From Thalassomonas haliotis (GTDB taxonomy: Bacteria; Pseudomonadota; Gammaproteobacteria; Enterobacterales; Alteromonadaceae), in contig NZ_CP059693.1 in NCBI RefSeq assembly GCF_028657945.1, positions 4,588,001 through 4,652,000 on the forward strand: a DNA stretch of 64,000 nucleotides, written 5' to 3'. Numbering within the stretch: position 1 is the stretch's first letter; each line of letters begins with the position of its first letter. The position numbers and the translations under genes are program-made. The notes beneath the pieces are model-generated. The model ran no database searches, had not been told where the DNA came from, and worked only from the letters and a program-made list of their open reading frames with translations. Positions 38,146 through 47,787 of this stretch are shown here, one piece after another.

Positions 38146-39153
38146 ATGGCTAAACAAACCATAACTGTTATTCCCGGCGACGGCATCGGCCCGAGTATTA
38201 TTGACGCAACCATAAAAGTACTGGATAAAGCAGGCTGTGAGTTTGACTATGAGTATGCAGATGCCGGTCTTACCGCGTTAGAAAAGCACGGCGAACTGGT
38301 TCCGGAAGAAACGCTGGCATTAATCGAGAAAAACAAAATCACCTTAAAGGGCCCGTTAACGACCCCGGTAGGCGAAGGTTTTACCTCTATTAACGTCACC
38401 TTACGTAAGCATTTCAAGCTTTATGCCAATGTCCGCCCGGTATTATCTTTCAAAGGCACCAAAGCCCGTTACGAAGATATCGACATTATCACCATCCGTG
38501 AAAATACCCAGGGCATGTACTCAGGTTTAGGCCAGACGGTATCAGAAGATGGCGCAACTGCCGAAGCTATGAGCCAGATCACCCGTGAAGGTGCAGAAAA
38601 AATCGTCACTTTTGCCTACGAAACTGCCCGCAAGGAAGGTCGTAAAAAGGTAACGGCGGTACATAAAGCCAACATCTTAAAGTCAACTTCGGGTTTATTC
38701 CTGAAAGTGGCCCGTGAAGTAGGTGAGCGTTACCCGGATATCGAATCTGCAGAAATGATCGTTGATAACTGCTGCATGCAGCTGGTAATGAACCCGGCGC
38801 AATTTGACGTTATCGTTACCACCAACTTATTCGGTGATATCCTGTCCGACTTATGTGCCGGTTTAGTGGGCGGTTTAGGCATGGCCCCGGGTGCAAACAT
38901 CGGCAGCGGTTGCGCTATCTTTGAAGCGGTTCACGGCTCAGCCCCCGACATTGCCGGTAAAAACCTGGCAAACCCGACTTCTGTTATTCTTGCTGCTATT
39001 CAAATGCTGGAATACCTGGATATGGGTGACAAGGCCGAGAAGATCAGGGCTGCAATTAAAGACGTTATCGAAAGCGGTGACCGCACCACAGGCGATTTAG
39101 GCGGCAGTCACGGTACTACCGACTTTACCGATGCGGTATTAGAGCGTTTATAA
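38146..39153 (+). CDS. icd: NAD-dependent isocitrate dehydrogenase
   Basis: Oxidative decarboxylation of isocitrate in the TCA cycle. The 335-residue form is short compared with the 416-residue NADP enzyme of E. coli. GDGIGP at 11-16 and TIRENTQGMYSG bind substrate. In HGSAPDIAGKNLANP the Asp268-Ile269 pair replaces the Lys-Tyr that binds the NADP 2'-phosphate in E. coli, so NAD is the expected cofactor. It is monocistronic with a terminator. Confidence 0.92.
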   Translation: MAKQTITVIPGDGIGPSIIDATIKVLDKAGCEFDYEYADAGLTALEKHGELVPEETLALIEKNKITLKGPLTTPVGEGFTSINVTLRKHFKLYANVRPVLSFKGTKARYEDIDIITIRENTQGMYSGLGQTVSEDGATAEAMSQITREGAEKIVTFAYETARKEGRKKVTAVHKANILKSTSGLFLKVAREVGERYPDIESAEMIVDNCCMQLVMNPAQFDVIVTTNLFGDILSDLCAGLVGGLGMAPGANIGSGCAIFEAVHGSAPDIAGKNLANPTSVILAAIQMLEYLDMGDKAEKIRAAIKDVIESGDRTTGDLGGSHGTTDFTDAVLERL

Positions 39154-39180
39154 GCTGCTCTGGATAAGTTATCGATAATT

Positions 39181-39208
39181 AAAAACCGGCTTAGTTGCCG
39201 GTTTTTTT
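39181..39208. terminator. Bidirectional terminator between icd and rlmM
   Basis: A stem AAAACCGGC/GCCGGTTTT with a 6-nt loop (39182-39190, 39197-39205) is followed by a T-run on the plus strand. On the minus strand it is followed by TTTTTAATT. It serves the convergent genes. Confidence 0.88.
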
Positions 39209-39303
39209 ATGTCAGGATGAACGCATGCTGTGATGACAGGAACGTCAGAGAACAGCAGTGCTCAAGATGAAAAAGAACCAGCCTGCTCATCTCTTAAAGC
39301 AGA

Positions 39304-40389
39304 CTACTGCTGAGGCACAGGCGACAACAAGCGCGCATGTACCGTGACTTCTTCGCGATCATAATAAAGGTGCTTGGCATAAAGCTCATATTTGACATTA
39401 TTTTCCGCAAAGAGATCTTTAATGCTCTGCAGGTTTTTGGTGATTTCCTGGTAACGGCCTTTCATCGGCAGTTTCAGGTTGAACATGGCTTCTTTACAAT
39501 ACCCCTTTAACAGCCATTGCGCCATCAACCAGGCTACCCTTTGGGGTTTTTCCACCATGTCGCACACCAGCCAGTAAACATTTTGTTTGGCGGGAACAAA
39601 CTTAAAGCCATCCATCATGCGGTGCTTCACCTGCCCGGTTTCCATAATGGAGTCTGCCATAGGGCCATTGTCAACCGCCGTAACCATCATACCGCGGCGC
39701 ACCAGCTGATAGGTCCAGCCGCCGGGAGCCGAGCCCAAGTCAACCGCATTCATGCCTGAGGTTAAGCGGGTCTCCCACTCATCTTTTGGAATAAAGTACA
39801 AAAAGGCTTCATCGAGCTTCAAGGTTGAACGACTTGGCGACTGGTTCGGGAATTTTAATCTTGGAATACCCATGACATGGGGCGAAGTATTATGCCCCAG
39901 GGAATAACCCAAGATCACTTCTTTGCCGCTTAAAAATAACGCATGTAAGACAGCGCCGTCTTTATCATTCTTTTCCGTCAGGGTTTTACTTTTCCTTAAC
40001 GCCTGGCGCAATGGTACCGCCAGTTTACGGCAAAACTTAGATAATTCCTTACCGTCATTGGTATCCGGAGTTTCCATGCGTAAATCCGCATATTGCCACT
40101 CGCTGCCCAGGGCCTCGGTGATCGCCTCTACCCGGTTATAATCCGGCAAGTCGATTTTTTCGGTTACCGTAAGAAACCACTGGCGGGCGAAAATCAACCG
40201 TTTAAGCGGCATACGCTCTATCAGGCCGGCCCCTTCATCGCCATTGTTTAAATGAAAATAAACCAGCCCCTGGTTTTTGGTTAATTCCAGATAGCCGTAC
40301 ACTTCATTCCAGGCGGCTTTTTCCTGGATTTCGGCGCCACATTCTTTTTCAAAGCCCGGGCGGCAATATAATACAATCGAAGTCTTCAT
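39304..40389 (-). CDS. rlmM: 23S rRNA (cytidine-2498-2'-O)-methyltransferase
   Basis: SAM-dependent 2'-O-methylation of C2498 in 23S rRNA. The 361-residue product has an N-terminal THUMP-like domain (VLYCRPGFEKECGAEI) and a Rossmann fold. The SAM motif is AVDLGSAPGGWTYQLV near 220-235, followed by VTAVDNGPM and LVCDMVEKP. The start overlaps the ygdD stop (ATGA). The set rlmM-ygdD-gcvA is conserved with E. coli. Confidence 0.95.
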   Translation of the reverse strand: MKTSIVLYCRPGFEKECGAEIQEKAAWNEVYGYLELTKNQGLVYFHLNNGDEGAGLIERMPLKRLIFARQWFLTVTEKIDLPDYNRVEAITEALGSEWQYADLRMETPDTNDGKELSKFCRKLAVPLRQALRKSKTLTEKNDKDGAVLHALFLSGKEVILGYSLGHNTSPHVMGIPRLKFPNQSPSRSTLKLDEAFLYFIPKDEWETRLTSGMNAVDLGSAPGGWTYQLVRRGMMVTAVDNGPMADSIMETGQVKHRMMDGFKFVPAKQNVYWLVCDMVEKPQRVAWLMAQWLLKGYCKEAMFNLKLPMKGRYQEITKNLQSIKDLFAENNVKYELYAKHLYYDREEVTVHARLLSPVPQQ

Positions 40390-40769
40390 TTAGTTTTACC
40401 TGCAAACGCCAACAGCAACCAGCCTGACGCTAATAATATCCCGCCCATTGGAGCGAGTTTGCCTACAGCGGCAAGATCAAAAAAGGTTTTAACGTATAAA
40501 CTACCGCTAAAACACAAAATACCGAGCACAAAACAAATACCCGCCGCCAGCAAACGTCGGGAGGGCAACCTGCTATACCAAACCATAGCAGCCAATAAGG
40601 CGAGGGTATGAATAAACTGATATTGCAGCGCATTTGCCAGGCGACTTTGGATATCAAGTGGCAGATGTTGTCCGCCATGCGCTAACCAAGCGCCGAATAA
40701 TACTGAAAAACAGCCGCTGATACCAATAAAAATCCGCCAGGGAGTGAGGAAATCAAACATTTTCATCAA
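40386..40769 (-). CDS. ygdD: DUF423 family inner membrane protein
   Basis: The 127-residue protein has four predicted membrane helices and the family segments FGAWLAHGGQHL, LANALQYQFIHTLALL and a Gly-rich final loop. It overlaps rlmM by 4 bp and the hydrolase by 17 bp, so all three are one operon. Function unknown in any species. Confidence 0.88.
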   Translation of the reverse strand: MMKMFDFLTPWRIFIGISGCFSVLFGAWLAHGGQHLPLDIQSRLANALQYQFIHTLALLAAMVWYSRLPSRRLLAAGICFVLGILCFSGSLYVKTFFDLAAVGKLAPMGGILLASGWLLLAFAGKTK

Positions 40770-41388
40770 TAAACCTTACTATTTCATCCACAGCGCTTTG
40801 CATATGCTGCTCATGGCTAAAACCTGACTTGACCCTAGGTTTAAGATCATGATCGCCATCGGCCAGGAAAACCAGCTGGCATAACTCAGATAAATCATAA
40901 CCGGCAATTTCATCCTTCGACCCCAGGGCATCGCGCTCTCCCTGCAGTATCAGGGTTGGTAACAAGGTCTGCTGTAGCGGCTCAAGCCGTAATTTTTGCG
41001 GTTTTTTTTGCGGATGGAAAGGATAACCTAAACAGATCACCCCTTTTACCAGCTTATCCTCAGCTAAGATCTCCCCGGCCAGGGTTGCCCCTACCCGGCT
41101 GCCCATAGACTTACCGGCAAGAAAAAGCGGCAAAGAGCCTGCTTGCAGCTTTAGAACCTCGCTGTAACAGTCAAGCAACTTAGGCATACGATCCGGCGGA
41201 TAACGCTTACCGTCAACACGGCGTTTATCCATATAGGGAAAATTAAAGCGCAAGACATTTATCTGCCTGCTGTTTAATAAGGCGGTGAGCTTTTCCATAA
41301 AGCCGTGATCCATATCGGCGCCGGCGCCATGGGCCAAAATCACCAGGGCCTTAGGATTGTCAGCCGCATCAAGTTTTGTCGTCGTCAT
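40753..41388 (-). CDS. Alpha/beta hydrolase, KANL3/Tex30-like
   Basis: The 211-residue cytoplasmic protein has HGAGADMDHGFM near the N-terminus (oxyanion region) and the nucleophile elbow GKSMGSRVG around 95-103. The His near the C-terminus is in GDHDLKPR. This combination is that of the KANSL3/Tex30 dienelactone-hydrolase-like group. It overlaps ygdD by 17 bp and is an extra gene between ygdD and gcvA relative to E. coli. Substrate unknown. Confidence 0.8.
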   Translation of the reverse strand: MTTTKLDAADNPKALVILAHGAGADMDHGFMEKLTALLNSRQINVLRFNFPYMDKRRVDGKRYPPDRMPKLLDCYSEVLKLQAGSLPLFLAGKSMGSRVGATLAGEILAEDKLVKGVICLGYPFHPQKKPQKLRLEPLQQTLLPTLILQGERDALGSKDEIAGYDLSELCQLVFLADGDHDLKPRVKSGFSHEQHMQSAVDEIVRFIDENV

Positions 41389-41497
41389 CGTTATTGTTTC
41401 TTCACTCGTTCTTTATTGGCTCTTTATTAGCTCTCTATTATTCGTTATGCCAGGATACCTATCAGCTTACAGGGCCTTTATAAGCTTTTATCACTTT

Positions 41498-42406
41498 TTA
41501 TAAGTTAAGGCCGTCATCCTGCTCTTCTGCCACCGTATCAAGCACCCAGTCACGAAAGGCAGCAATCTTACCGATATCAAGCTGATGCTCGCGACAAACG
41601 ATGTAGTAGGCATTCTTACTGATCAGTACATCATTAAAAGGCTGCACCAGGCGGCCGGAGTCGATATCAGGCTTTGCCAGTACGCTATGGGCCAGTGCCA
41701 CCCCCTGTCCGTGGATCGCCGCCTGCAATACCATGGAAGAGTGACTGAAAATAGGTCCGTGGTTAACATTCATGCCTTTTACGCCAACCTCTTTAAACCA
41801 GCGTTTCCAGTCCCGGCGGGAGGTATCGTGTAATAAAGTATGCTGAGCCAGATCATTTACGGTATAAAGCGGCTTTTTACCGCTGAGCAGCAAAGGGGAA
41901 CAAACCGGCACCAGGTATTCGGTATGCAATTGATCGGCATGCACATTAGGCCAGCGGCCGCGGCCATTATAAATGGCGACATCAACATCTTCGGTTAAAG
42001 AGTTATCCGGCTGATCAACCGCCTTGATCCTGACATCAATGTCCGGATGCAAAACATTAAACGCCGTCAAACGCGGCACCAGCCACTGTATAGCAAAGCT
42101 TGGCTGCAAGCTTACCGTGATCGCCCCTTTCGCCCCCCGGGCCAGTAAACGCTCGGTAGCATCATTGATAGCGGTAAAAATATCTTTTATGTCGAGAAAA
42201 TAAGCCTGCCCTTCTTCCGTGAGCAGCAAAGCACGATTTTTTCGCATAAATAACTTAATACCCAAATGCTCTTCCAATGATTTGATCTGGTGGCTTATTG
42301 CCGCCTGGGTCACAAATAATTCTTCGGCAGCCCGGGTAAAACTTAATTGCCTTGCAGATGCTTCAAAAGCACGTAAGGCATTGAGAGGTGGGAGTCTATT
42401 AGCCAA
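41498..42406 (-). CDS. gcvA: LysR-family regulator GcvA
   Basis: Glycine cleavage system regulator. The 302-residue product has an N-terminal HTH (LPPLNALRAFEASARQLSFTRAAEELFVTQAAISHQIKSLEEHLG) of the GcvA/AmpR subgroup and a periplasmic-binding-like effector domain. The order gcvA-ygdD-rlmM is as in E. coli. A palindrome containing CTAAT, the sequence reported in GcvA sites, lies 95 bp upstream and suggests autoregulation. Other GcvA-like paralogues exist in many genomes, so the exact target set is not certain. Confidence 0.85.
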   Translation of the reverse strand: MANRLPPLNALRAFEASARQLSFTRAAEELFVTQAAISHQIKSLEEHLGIKLFMRKNRALLLTEEGQAYFLDIKDIFTAINDATERLLARGAKGAITVSLQPSFAIQWLVPRLTAFNVLHPDIDVRIKAVDQPDNSLTEDVDVAIYNGRGRWPNVHADQLHTEYLVPVCSPLLLSGKKPLYTVNDLAQHTLLHDTSRRDWKRWFKEVGVKGMNVNHGPIFSHSSMVLQAAIHGQGVALAHSVLAKPDIDSGRLVQPFNDVLISKNAYYIVCREHQLDIGKIAAFRDWVLDTVAEEQDDGLNL

Positions 42407-42500
42407 AATTGTCCTATGTGTTATATATGATTATTCACGTTTATCTGATGTTTATTCATGTCGATCTTATGAAAGTTTTTAACTTTGCCTTCAATTGACC

Positions 42501-42523
42501 ATTCATTAGTTTTTCTAATGAAT
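42501..42523. promoter_or_regulatory. CTAAT palindrome, probable GcvA site
   Basis: A perfect 9-bp inverted repeat ATTCATTAG/CTAATGAAT (42501-42509, 42515-42523) with a 5-bp spacer lies in the divergent region between gcvA and the small secreted protein gene. It is AT-rich with LysR-type dyad symmetry. The rest of the 42407-42716 gap shows no clear gene and lacks the GU-rich region expected of GcvB. Confidence 0.6.
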
Positions 42524-42716
42524 AACATTATAAATAGTCATTTTTCATTTGGCTACAACTAGATTATTATTTGCACCGTAGATGAAGGACTTCATCACTA
42601 ACCCATTATCCATGGGCAATAGTCAGAAGGTGTTTCCCAACCCACTTTCTGCAGAGCTAGTTACAGGTCCTCAAACATCTATAAGGATCATTGACGTTAT
42701 ATATACAGGTACCATT

Positions 42717-42986
42717 ATGAAATTAGCACAAAAAATCTCTGTTTTAGCAATCGCTTTCTTTAGCATTACCTCAGTTCAGGCACTGGAGCTGGTAAAAGCC
42801 GACACTATCAACCACAACGAAGTGATGAATCAAATCAAGGTGAACCTTGCCGATTCAATCAAACTGACCCCGGTAAGCTTTGTCAGCGCCCAGCAAACGG
42901 CCCAGGCTTTATTAGCCAAGCAAGAACACGTTAATGTTAGAAACAATAGCGCTAACCTTGCCAAAAGTGAGATGATTTCTGAATAA
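42717..42986 (+). CDS. Small secreted protein of unknown function
   Basis: The frame opens at 42582, but ATG 42717 starts a clear signal peptide (residues 1-22, ISVLAIAFFSITSVQA), so the 89-residue form is chosen. The mature part of about 67 residues is polar and helical with no cysteine. It is divergent from gcvA across a LysR-type palindrome and ends at a strong terminator. No family was recognised. Confidence 0.65.
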   Translation: MKLAQKISVLAIAFFSITSVQALELVKADTINHNEVMNQIKVNLADSIKLTPVSFVSAQQTAQALLAKQEHVNVRNNSANLAKSEMISE

Positions 42987-43023
42987 CTTCCAGAATATCA
43001 CCCGCAGGCAAAAATACGAAATA

Positions 43024-43049
43024 AAAGGTGTCGGTGACACCTTTTTTTA
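43024..43049 (+). terminator. Terminator of the small secreted protein gene
   Basis: A 9-bp stem AAAGGTGTC/GACACCTTT (43024-43032, 43036-43044) with a 3-nt loop is followed by T residues. The 43050-43254 gap before kdsA shows nothing else. Confidence 0.88.
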
Positions 43050-43254
43050 TGTTCAGGAACAAAGGTATGCTGCGGTTAACTGGCTACAAGACGCAGCGAT
43101 GCCTGAAAGTGACCTTAAAGCAAGGTTTCAGGTAAGCAATCCAGCCTGAAAAGGCCTAGCAAGCAAAATAAGGCGGTTTTTCGCTAAAGAAAGGAAAAAG
43201 CAGGAGCGAGCCAGAAGCCCGCTCCTGTGGTTGTCAGTGAGTGGTTGTCAGAGA

Positions 43255-44109
<855 letters not shown>

Positions 44110-44159
44110 TTATTGATATAAAGAAAAACTTTGCTTTATCTTGTGCCTTAGCATAAAGC

Positions 44160-44195
44160 AAAAGTGCTTATTTATAAGCATAAATAAGCACTTTT
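44160..44195. terminator. 16-bp perfect hairpin after the DUF819 gene
   Basis: Arms of 16 bp (44160-44175, 44180-44195, core AAGTGCTTATTTAT) enclose a 4-nt loop. On the minus strand the stem ends in TTTT GCTTTATG. It lies 29 bp after the DUF819 stop and should separate this gene from kdsA. Confidence 0.75.
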
Positions 44196-44224
44196 GACGG
44201 ATATTTTAAAAGGTAAAACCTAAA

Positions 44225-45496
44225 CTAGCTGATGGCTTGTAATATCTGTCCGCACAACCAGGCCATATAAGTCCCCACGGTATAACCAAGCACCGCCAGC
44301 AGAACACCAACCGGCGCAAGAGACGGGTGGAAGGTTGAAGCAACCACAGGGGCCGAAGCCGCACCGCCGACGTTTGCCTGGCTGCCTACTGCCATATAAA
44401 ACAGCGGCGCCTTAATCAGCTTGGCCACCACTAACATCAAGCTGGCATGGATCAGCATCCAGATAATACCGATAACAAAATAAATCGGCGCATCGGCGAT
44501 CATGGTCACATCCATCTTCATGCCGATAGTGGCGATAAGCACATAAAGGAAAGCAGAGCCTACTTTTGAAGCCCCCGCTCCTTCAAGCTCCCTTACCCGG
44601 GTGAAGGATAAAATAATCCCAACGGTAGTGGCGAAAATAATCATCCAGAAGAATTTACTGTGGAAACTGAAGTTCTTTAAGTCCGGATGGTTTTCAACAA
44701 AATACGGAGTCACAGTATCGGCAAACAAATGGGCAAAACCGGTAACACCTAAACCGATAGCTAAAATGATCATCAAATCAGGTAAAGTAGCGATACGCGA
44801 ATGCTGCTGATGAAAATTTTCAACCTTTTCTTTTAATGCGGTAATAGCGCTGACATCGGCGCCGGTTTTCGCATCAATGGTTTTCGCCTTGGCCGCCATA
44901 ATCAGCAAAATAGCCATCCACAGGTTAGCCACGATAACGTCTACCGTCACCATAGCCGAAAAGATCTGATCGCCTGCGCCATAAATCTCTTTCATCGCCG
45001 CCTGGTTGGCACTGCCGCCAATCCAGCTGCCCGCAACGGTAGTCATACCGCGCCATACCGCCTCCGGGCCTTGTACGCCAAGCAGCTCAGGACTGATAGC
45101 AGAAACCACCAATATCGCAATAGGTCCGCCGATAACGATACCTATGGTCCCGGTAAAGAATAAAATAATTGCTTTACTGCCCAGGCCGAGGATCGCTTTT
45201 AAGTCGACACTTAAGGTCAGCAATACCAGACAGGCAGGCAATAAATAACGGGAGGCAACATAATATAATTTTGATTCTTCGCCGTTAACCACACCAAAGG
45301 TATTTAACAGCGAGGGTAAAAAGTAACACACGAGTACCGCAGGTACTACGCTATAAAATTTCTTCCAAAAACTATTGGTGCTGTGGGCGGTGTAAAACAC
45401 TAAACCCAGCATGATCGCCAGAAAACCCATGATAGTCGCATCATTGGTGATCATCGGGGCGTGGTGAACAGCTTCAGTCAAATTTGCTGCAGACAT
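44225..45496 (-). CDS. DUF819 family membrane protein
   Basis: The 423-residue integral membrane protein has about 10-12 helices. Recognised by GMTTVAGSWIGGSANQAAMKEIYG and the C-terminal QANVGGAASAPVVASTFHPSLAPVGVLLAVLGYTVGTY with small-residue-rich re-entrant-like segments. DUF819 proteins resemble secondary transporters, but the substrate is unknown. It is inserted between sirB1 and kdsA, which are adjacent in E. coli. It may be co-transcribed with sirB1 (22-bp gap). Confidence 0.85.
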   Translation of the reverse strand: MSAANLTEAVHHAPMITNDATIMGFLAIMLGLVFYTAHSTNSFWKKFYSVVPAVLVCYFLPSLLNTFGVVNGEESKLYYVASRYLLPACLVLLTLSVDLKAILGLGSKAIILFFTGTIGIVIGGPIAILVVSAISPELLGVQGPEAVWRGMTTVAGSWIGGSANQAAMKEIYGAGDQIFSAMVTVDVIVANLWMAILLIMAAKAKTIDAKTGADVSAITALKEKVENFHQQHSRIATLPDLMIILAIGLGVTGFAHLFADTVTPYFVENHPDLKNFSFHSKFFWMIIFATTVGIILSFTRVRELEGAGASKVGSAFLYVLIATIGMKMDVTMIADAPIYFVIGIIWMLIHASLMLVVAKLIKAPLFYMAVGSQANVGGAASAPVVASTFHPSLAPVGVLLAVLGYTVGTYMAWLCGQILQAIS

Positions 45497-45518
45497 AATT
45501 TCTCCGTCGTTCTTATTA

Positions 45519-46319
45519 TTAATGTATTACGGTATCGGCAATACGTATGTTATCTAGTTGTAATTTCAGCAGCTGGGCCGCCGGGTCCTTCGGGCATTGC
45601 TCAACAAAAAACCGGTAGTCGTCGTAAGCCACTTTAAAACAATCGAGCTGGTGCAACAAAAAGCCGCGATCTCTGCGCTCAAACGGGTCATCCGGACGCA
45701 TCGCCAGCAAAACATCGACACATTTAAGCGCCAGATCAAATACTTGCTCGCGGATAAGGGCATTTTTGATTGAAGTGACATGATCCAGCAACAAGCTCTT
45801 ATGGGTAATGGGCAAGAGCTCCTGCTGGCTCGGATCCCCTTCGATGTCGTCCATACGTTTATCCAGCTCATGCCAGTTTAACGACTCACCGGTTACCGGG
45901 TCGAAAATAATGGCATAGATATCGTCACAAACCACACGGAGCATATTCTTCTCCGGCACATAAATAATATCGACGTCAAAGCCGCATTCGGTGATGATAT
46001 GGTGGATAAGGATCACTTTTAAGCTCGGCGCCAGGGCACGGTAGTTAATACCCGACTCTAAGCGATGTCCGGCCAACGGCCAGAAATCCCGGTATTCATC
46101 CAGAAACAGATGGCGGACAAACAATTCATTGATCAATTGCTCTACCTGCTCCAGCGGCTCATCTATTTCTTCAATGGCCGCCAGGCACTCTTTTATCAGC
46201 TTATCCAGGCTGTCGGCAAAAATACCGGAGGAAGCAAAGATATGCTCTTCGAGTAATACCACAGACTGGATTAAGTCTTTTTCATCCGATTTTATCTCGG
46301 ACAACAACAATTCATTCAT
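45519..46319 (-). CDS. sirB1: SirB1 family transglutaminase-like/TPR protein
   Basis: The 266-residue soluble protein has a transglutaminase-like N-terminal region (INELFVRHLFLDEYRDFW...LAPSLKVILIHHIITECGFDVDIIYVPEKNMLRV) and a C-terminal TPR-like helical part. It matches the SirB1 family of the hemA-prfA-prmC-sirB-kdsA cluster. The catalytic triad of active transglutaminases is not obvious. Function unknown. Confidence 0.88.
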   Translation of the reverse strand: MNELLLSEIKSDEKDLIQSVVLLEEHIFASSGIFADSLDKLIKECLAAIEEIDEPLEQVEQLINELFVRHLFLDEYRDFWPLAGHRLESGINYRALAPSLKVILIHHIITECGFDVDIIYVPEKNMLRVVCDDIYAIIFDPVTGESLNWHELDKRMDDIEGDPSQQELLPITHKSLLLDHVTSIKNALIREQVFDLALKCVDVLLAMRPDDPFERRDRGFLLHQLDCFKVAYDDYRFFVEQCPKDPAAQLLKLQLDNIRIADTVIH

Positions 46320-46461
46320 TTAATTTAATTAATTACCATTAAAAGTCGGCCAAAAAACAGCTGGCTCGAATTAATCCTCTTCTATGGGGATTAATTGGCA
46401 TTTTTAAAGTCAAAATGCCTTTAATGTCGGCTTTTTCTCAGCAGGGCCTATTTAACCGGGC

Positions 46462-46830
46462 CTACAAAAACATGGTTTCTTTGCTCATAGCGACGCGAAC
46501 CACCAGCATCACCCAGCCCATGGCGCCCAGGTAACCGATAATCTGCATCATGCGGTTTCTGGCCAGCTTCAGGGTATAGTAGCCGGTAAAAATGTAAGCA
46601 ACGACCGCCAGCAACTTTTCCCCCAGCCATAACTGCTCCAGCGGATTAATCGCCAGTTTCACCGCCATGGCTACACCCAAAGCCAGCAATAAGGTATCAA
46701 TAACATGCGGGGTTATTTTAACCGCTTTTTTCGTTAACCAGGCCGACTCGGTCAAAGTCCAGACAAAACGCAAGGTAAACAAGGCAATACTAAGCACCGC
46801 AAGTGTCATATGAAGATGTTTGAACATCAT
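46462..46830 (-). CDS. sirB2: SirB2 family inner membrane protein
   Basis: The 122-residue protein has four membrane helices. The start MMFKHLHMTLAVLSIALFTLRFVW and the ALGVAMAVKLAINPLEQLWLGEKL segment are typical of SirB2. It lies 10 bp downstream of prmC, in the same operon. Function unknown. Confidence 0.9.
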   Translation of the reverse strand: MMFKHLHMTLAVLSIALFTLRFVWTLTESAWLTKKAVKITPHVIDTLLLALGVAMAVKLAINPLEQLWLGEKLLAVVAYIFTGYYTLKLARNRMMQIIGYLGAMGWVMLVVRVAMSKETMFL

Positions 46831-46840
46831 AATAATTCCT

Positions 46841-47752
46841 TTAATTTTCCAGTTGATTAATTATCCAGTTTGCCTGGGTGATCCTGTCATTACCGGCAAA
46901 GTCTTTTGTGGTTTTGGCGTCGCTATAACCTAAACGGGTTAAAATGCTGCGTACCTGCCCGCCCTGCTCAAAACCGTGTTCAAAATAGATACTGCCGCCG
47001 TCAGTCAAGTACTCTTTGGCCCCGCTGGCTATGGTGATAATATCCGCCAGGCCATTTTCAAGAGCAACTAACGCCGATTCAGGTTCAAAGCGGACATCTC
47101 CCTGCCCCAAGTGCTTATCTTCACCATCGATATAAGGCGGGTTTGAAACGATAACCTCAAACCTTTTATCCGCCGGCACCTGCTTAAACCAGTCACTTTG
47201 ATAAATATTGACCCGCAGTTTTAAACTGCGGGCATTATCCCGGGCAAGCATAACGGCTTCAACATTAAAGTCCACCGCATCTATCTGCCAGGCAGGCTGC
47301 TCAGAGGCCAGTGCCAGGGCGATAGCCCCTGTGCCGGTACCGAGATCCAGGCAGCTTAACTTATTTTGCTGATGACACGCCAATACCTGCTCTACCAATA
47401 CTTCAGTGTCGGGTCTTGGGATCAAGGTGGCAGGTGATACTTTTAACGGCAAAGACCAAAACTCTTTGATGCCGGTAATATACGCCACCGGCTCCCCGGC
47501 CAGCCTGCGCTCAAGCAGCCGGGTAAAGTGCAAAAAGGCTTCATCGGCAATGACTTTTTCCGGCCAGGTATGCAAATAGCTGAGATCTTTATCCAGCACA
47601 TGACACAGCAGTACCTGGGTATCGAGTTTGCCGCTGTCGGAGGCTTCAAGCAATAAAGCCGCCCCCTGCTCGACTAAACGGGCAAGGGGCGCATTTTTAA
47701 GGGAGGTCTGCAAGGGGCTCTCACTCACTAAGGCACTCATTGAAACATTCAC
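46841..47752 (-). CDS. prmC: Peptide chain release factor N5-glutamine methyltransferase
   Basis: Methylates the Gln of the GGQ motif in RF1 and RF2. The 303-residue product has the SAM motif CLDLGTGTGAIALALA (about 138-153) and the catalytic VSNPPYIDGEDKHL. The N-terminal helical domain is about 25 residues longer than in E. coli. The start at 47752 is therefore uncertain; ATG at 47740 is an alternative. It lies directly downstream of its substrate gene prfA. Confidence 0.95.
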   Translation of the reverse strand: MNVSMSALVSESPLQTSLKNAPLARLVEQGAALLLEASDSGKLDTQVLLCHVLDKDLSYLHTWPEKVIADEAFLHFTRLLERRLAGEPVAYITGIKEFWSLPLKVSPATLIPRPDTEVLVEQVLACHQQNKLSCLDLGTGTGAIALALASEQPAWQIDAVDFNVEAVMLARDNARSLKLRVNIYQSDWFKQVPADKRFEVIVSNPPYIDGEDKHLGQGDVRFEPESALVALENGLADIITIASGAKEYLTDGGSIYFEHGFEQGGQVRSILTRLGYSDAKTTKDFAGNDRITQANWIINQLEN

Positions 47753-47787
47753 TGAAGCTAAGGGCGACGATTAACGGCATTAGCCGG

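Noticed and set aside
42407-42716. Possible GcvB sRNA divergent from gcvA
   Set aside because: The position is right, but the GU-rich seed region and the double terminator of GcvB were not found.
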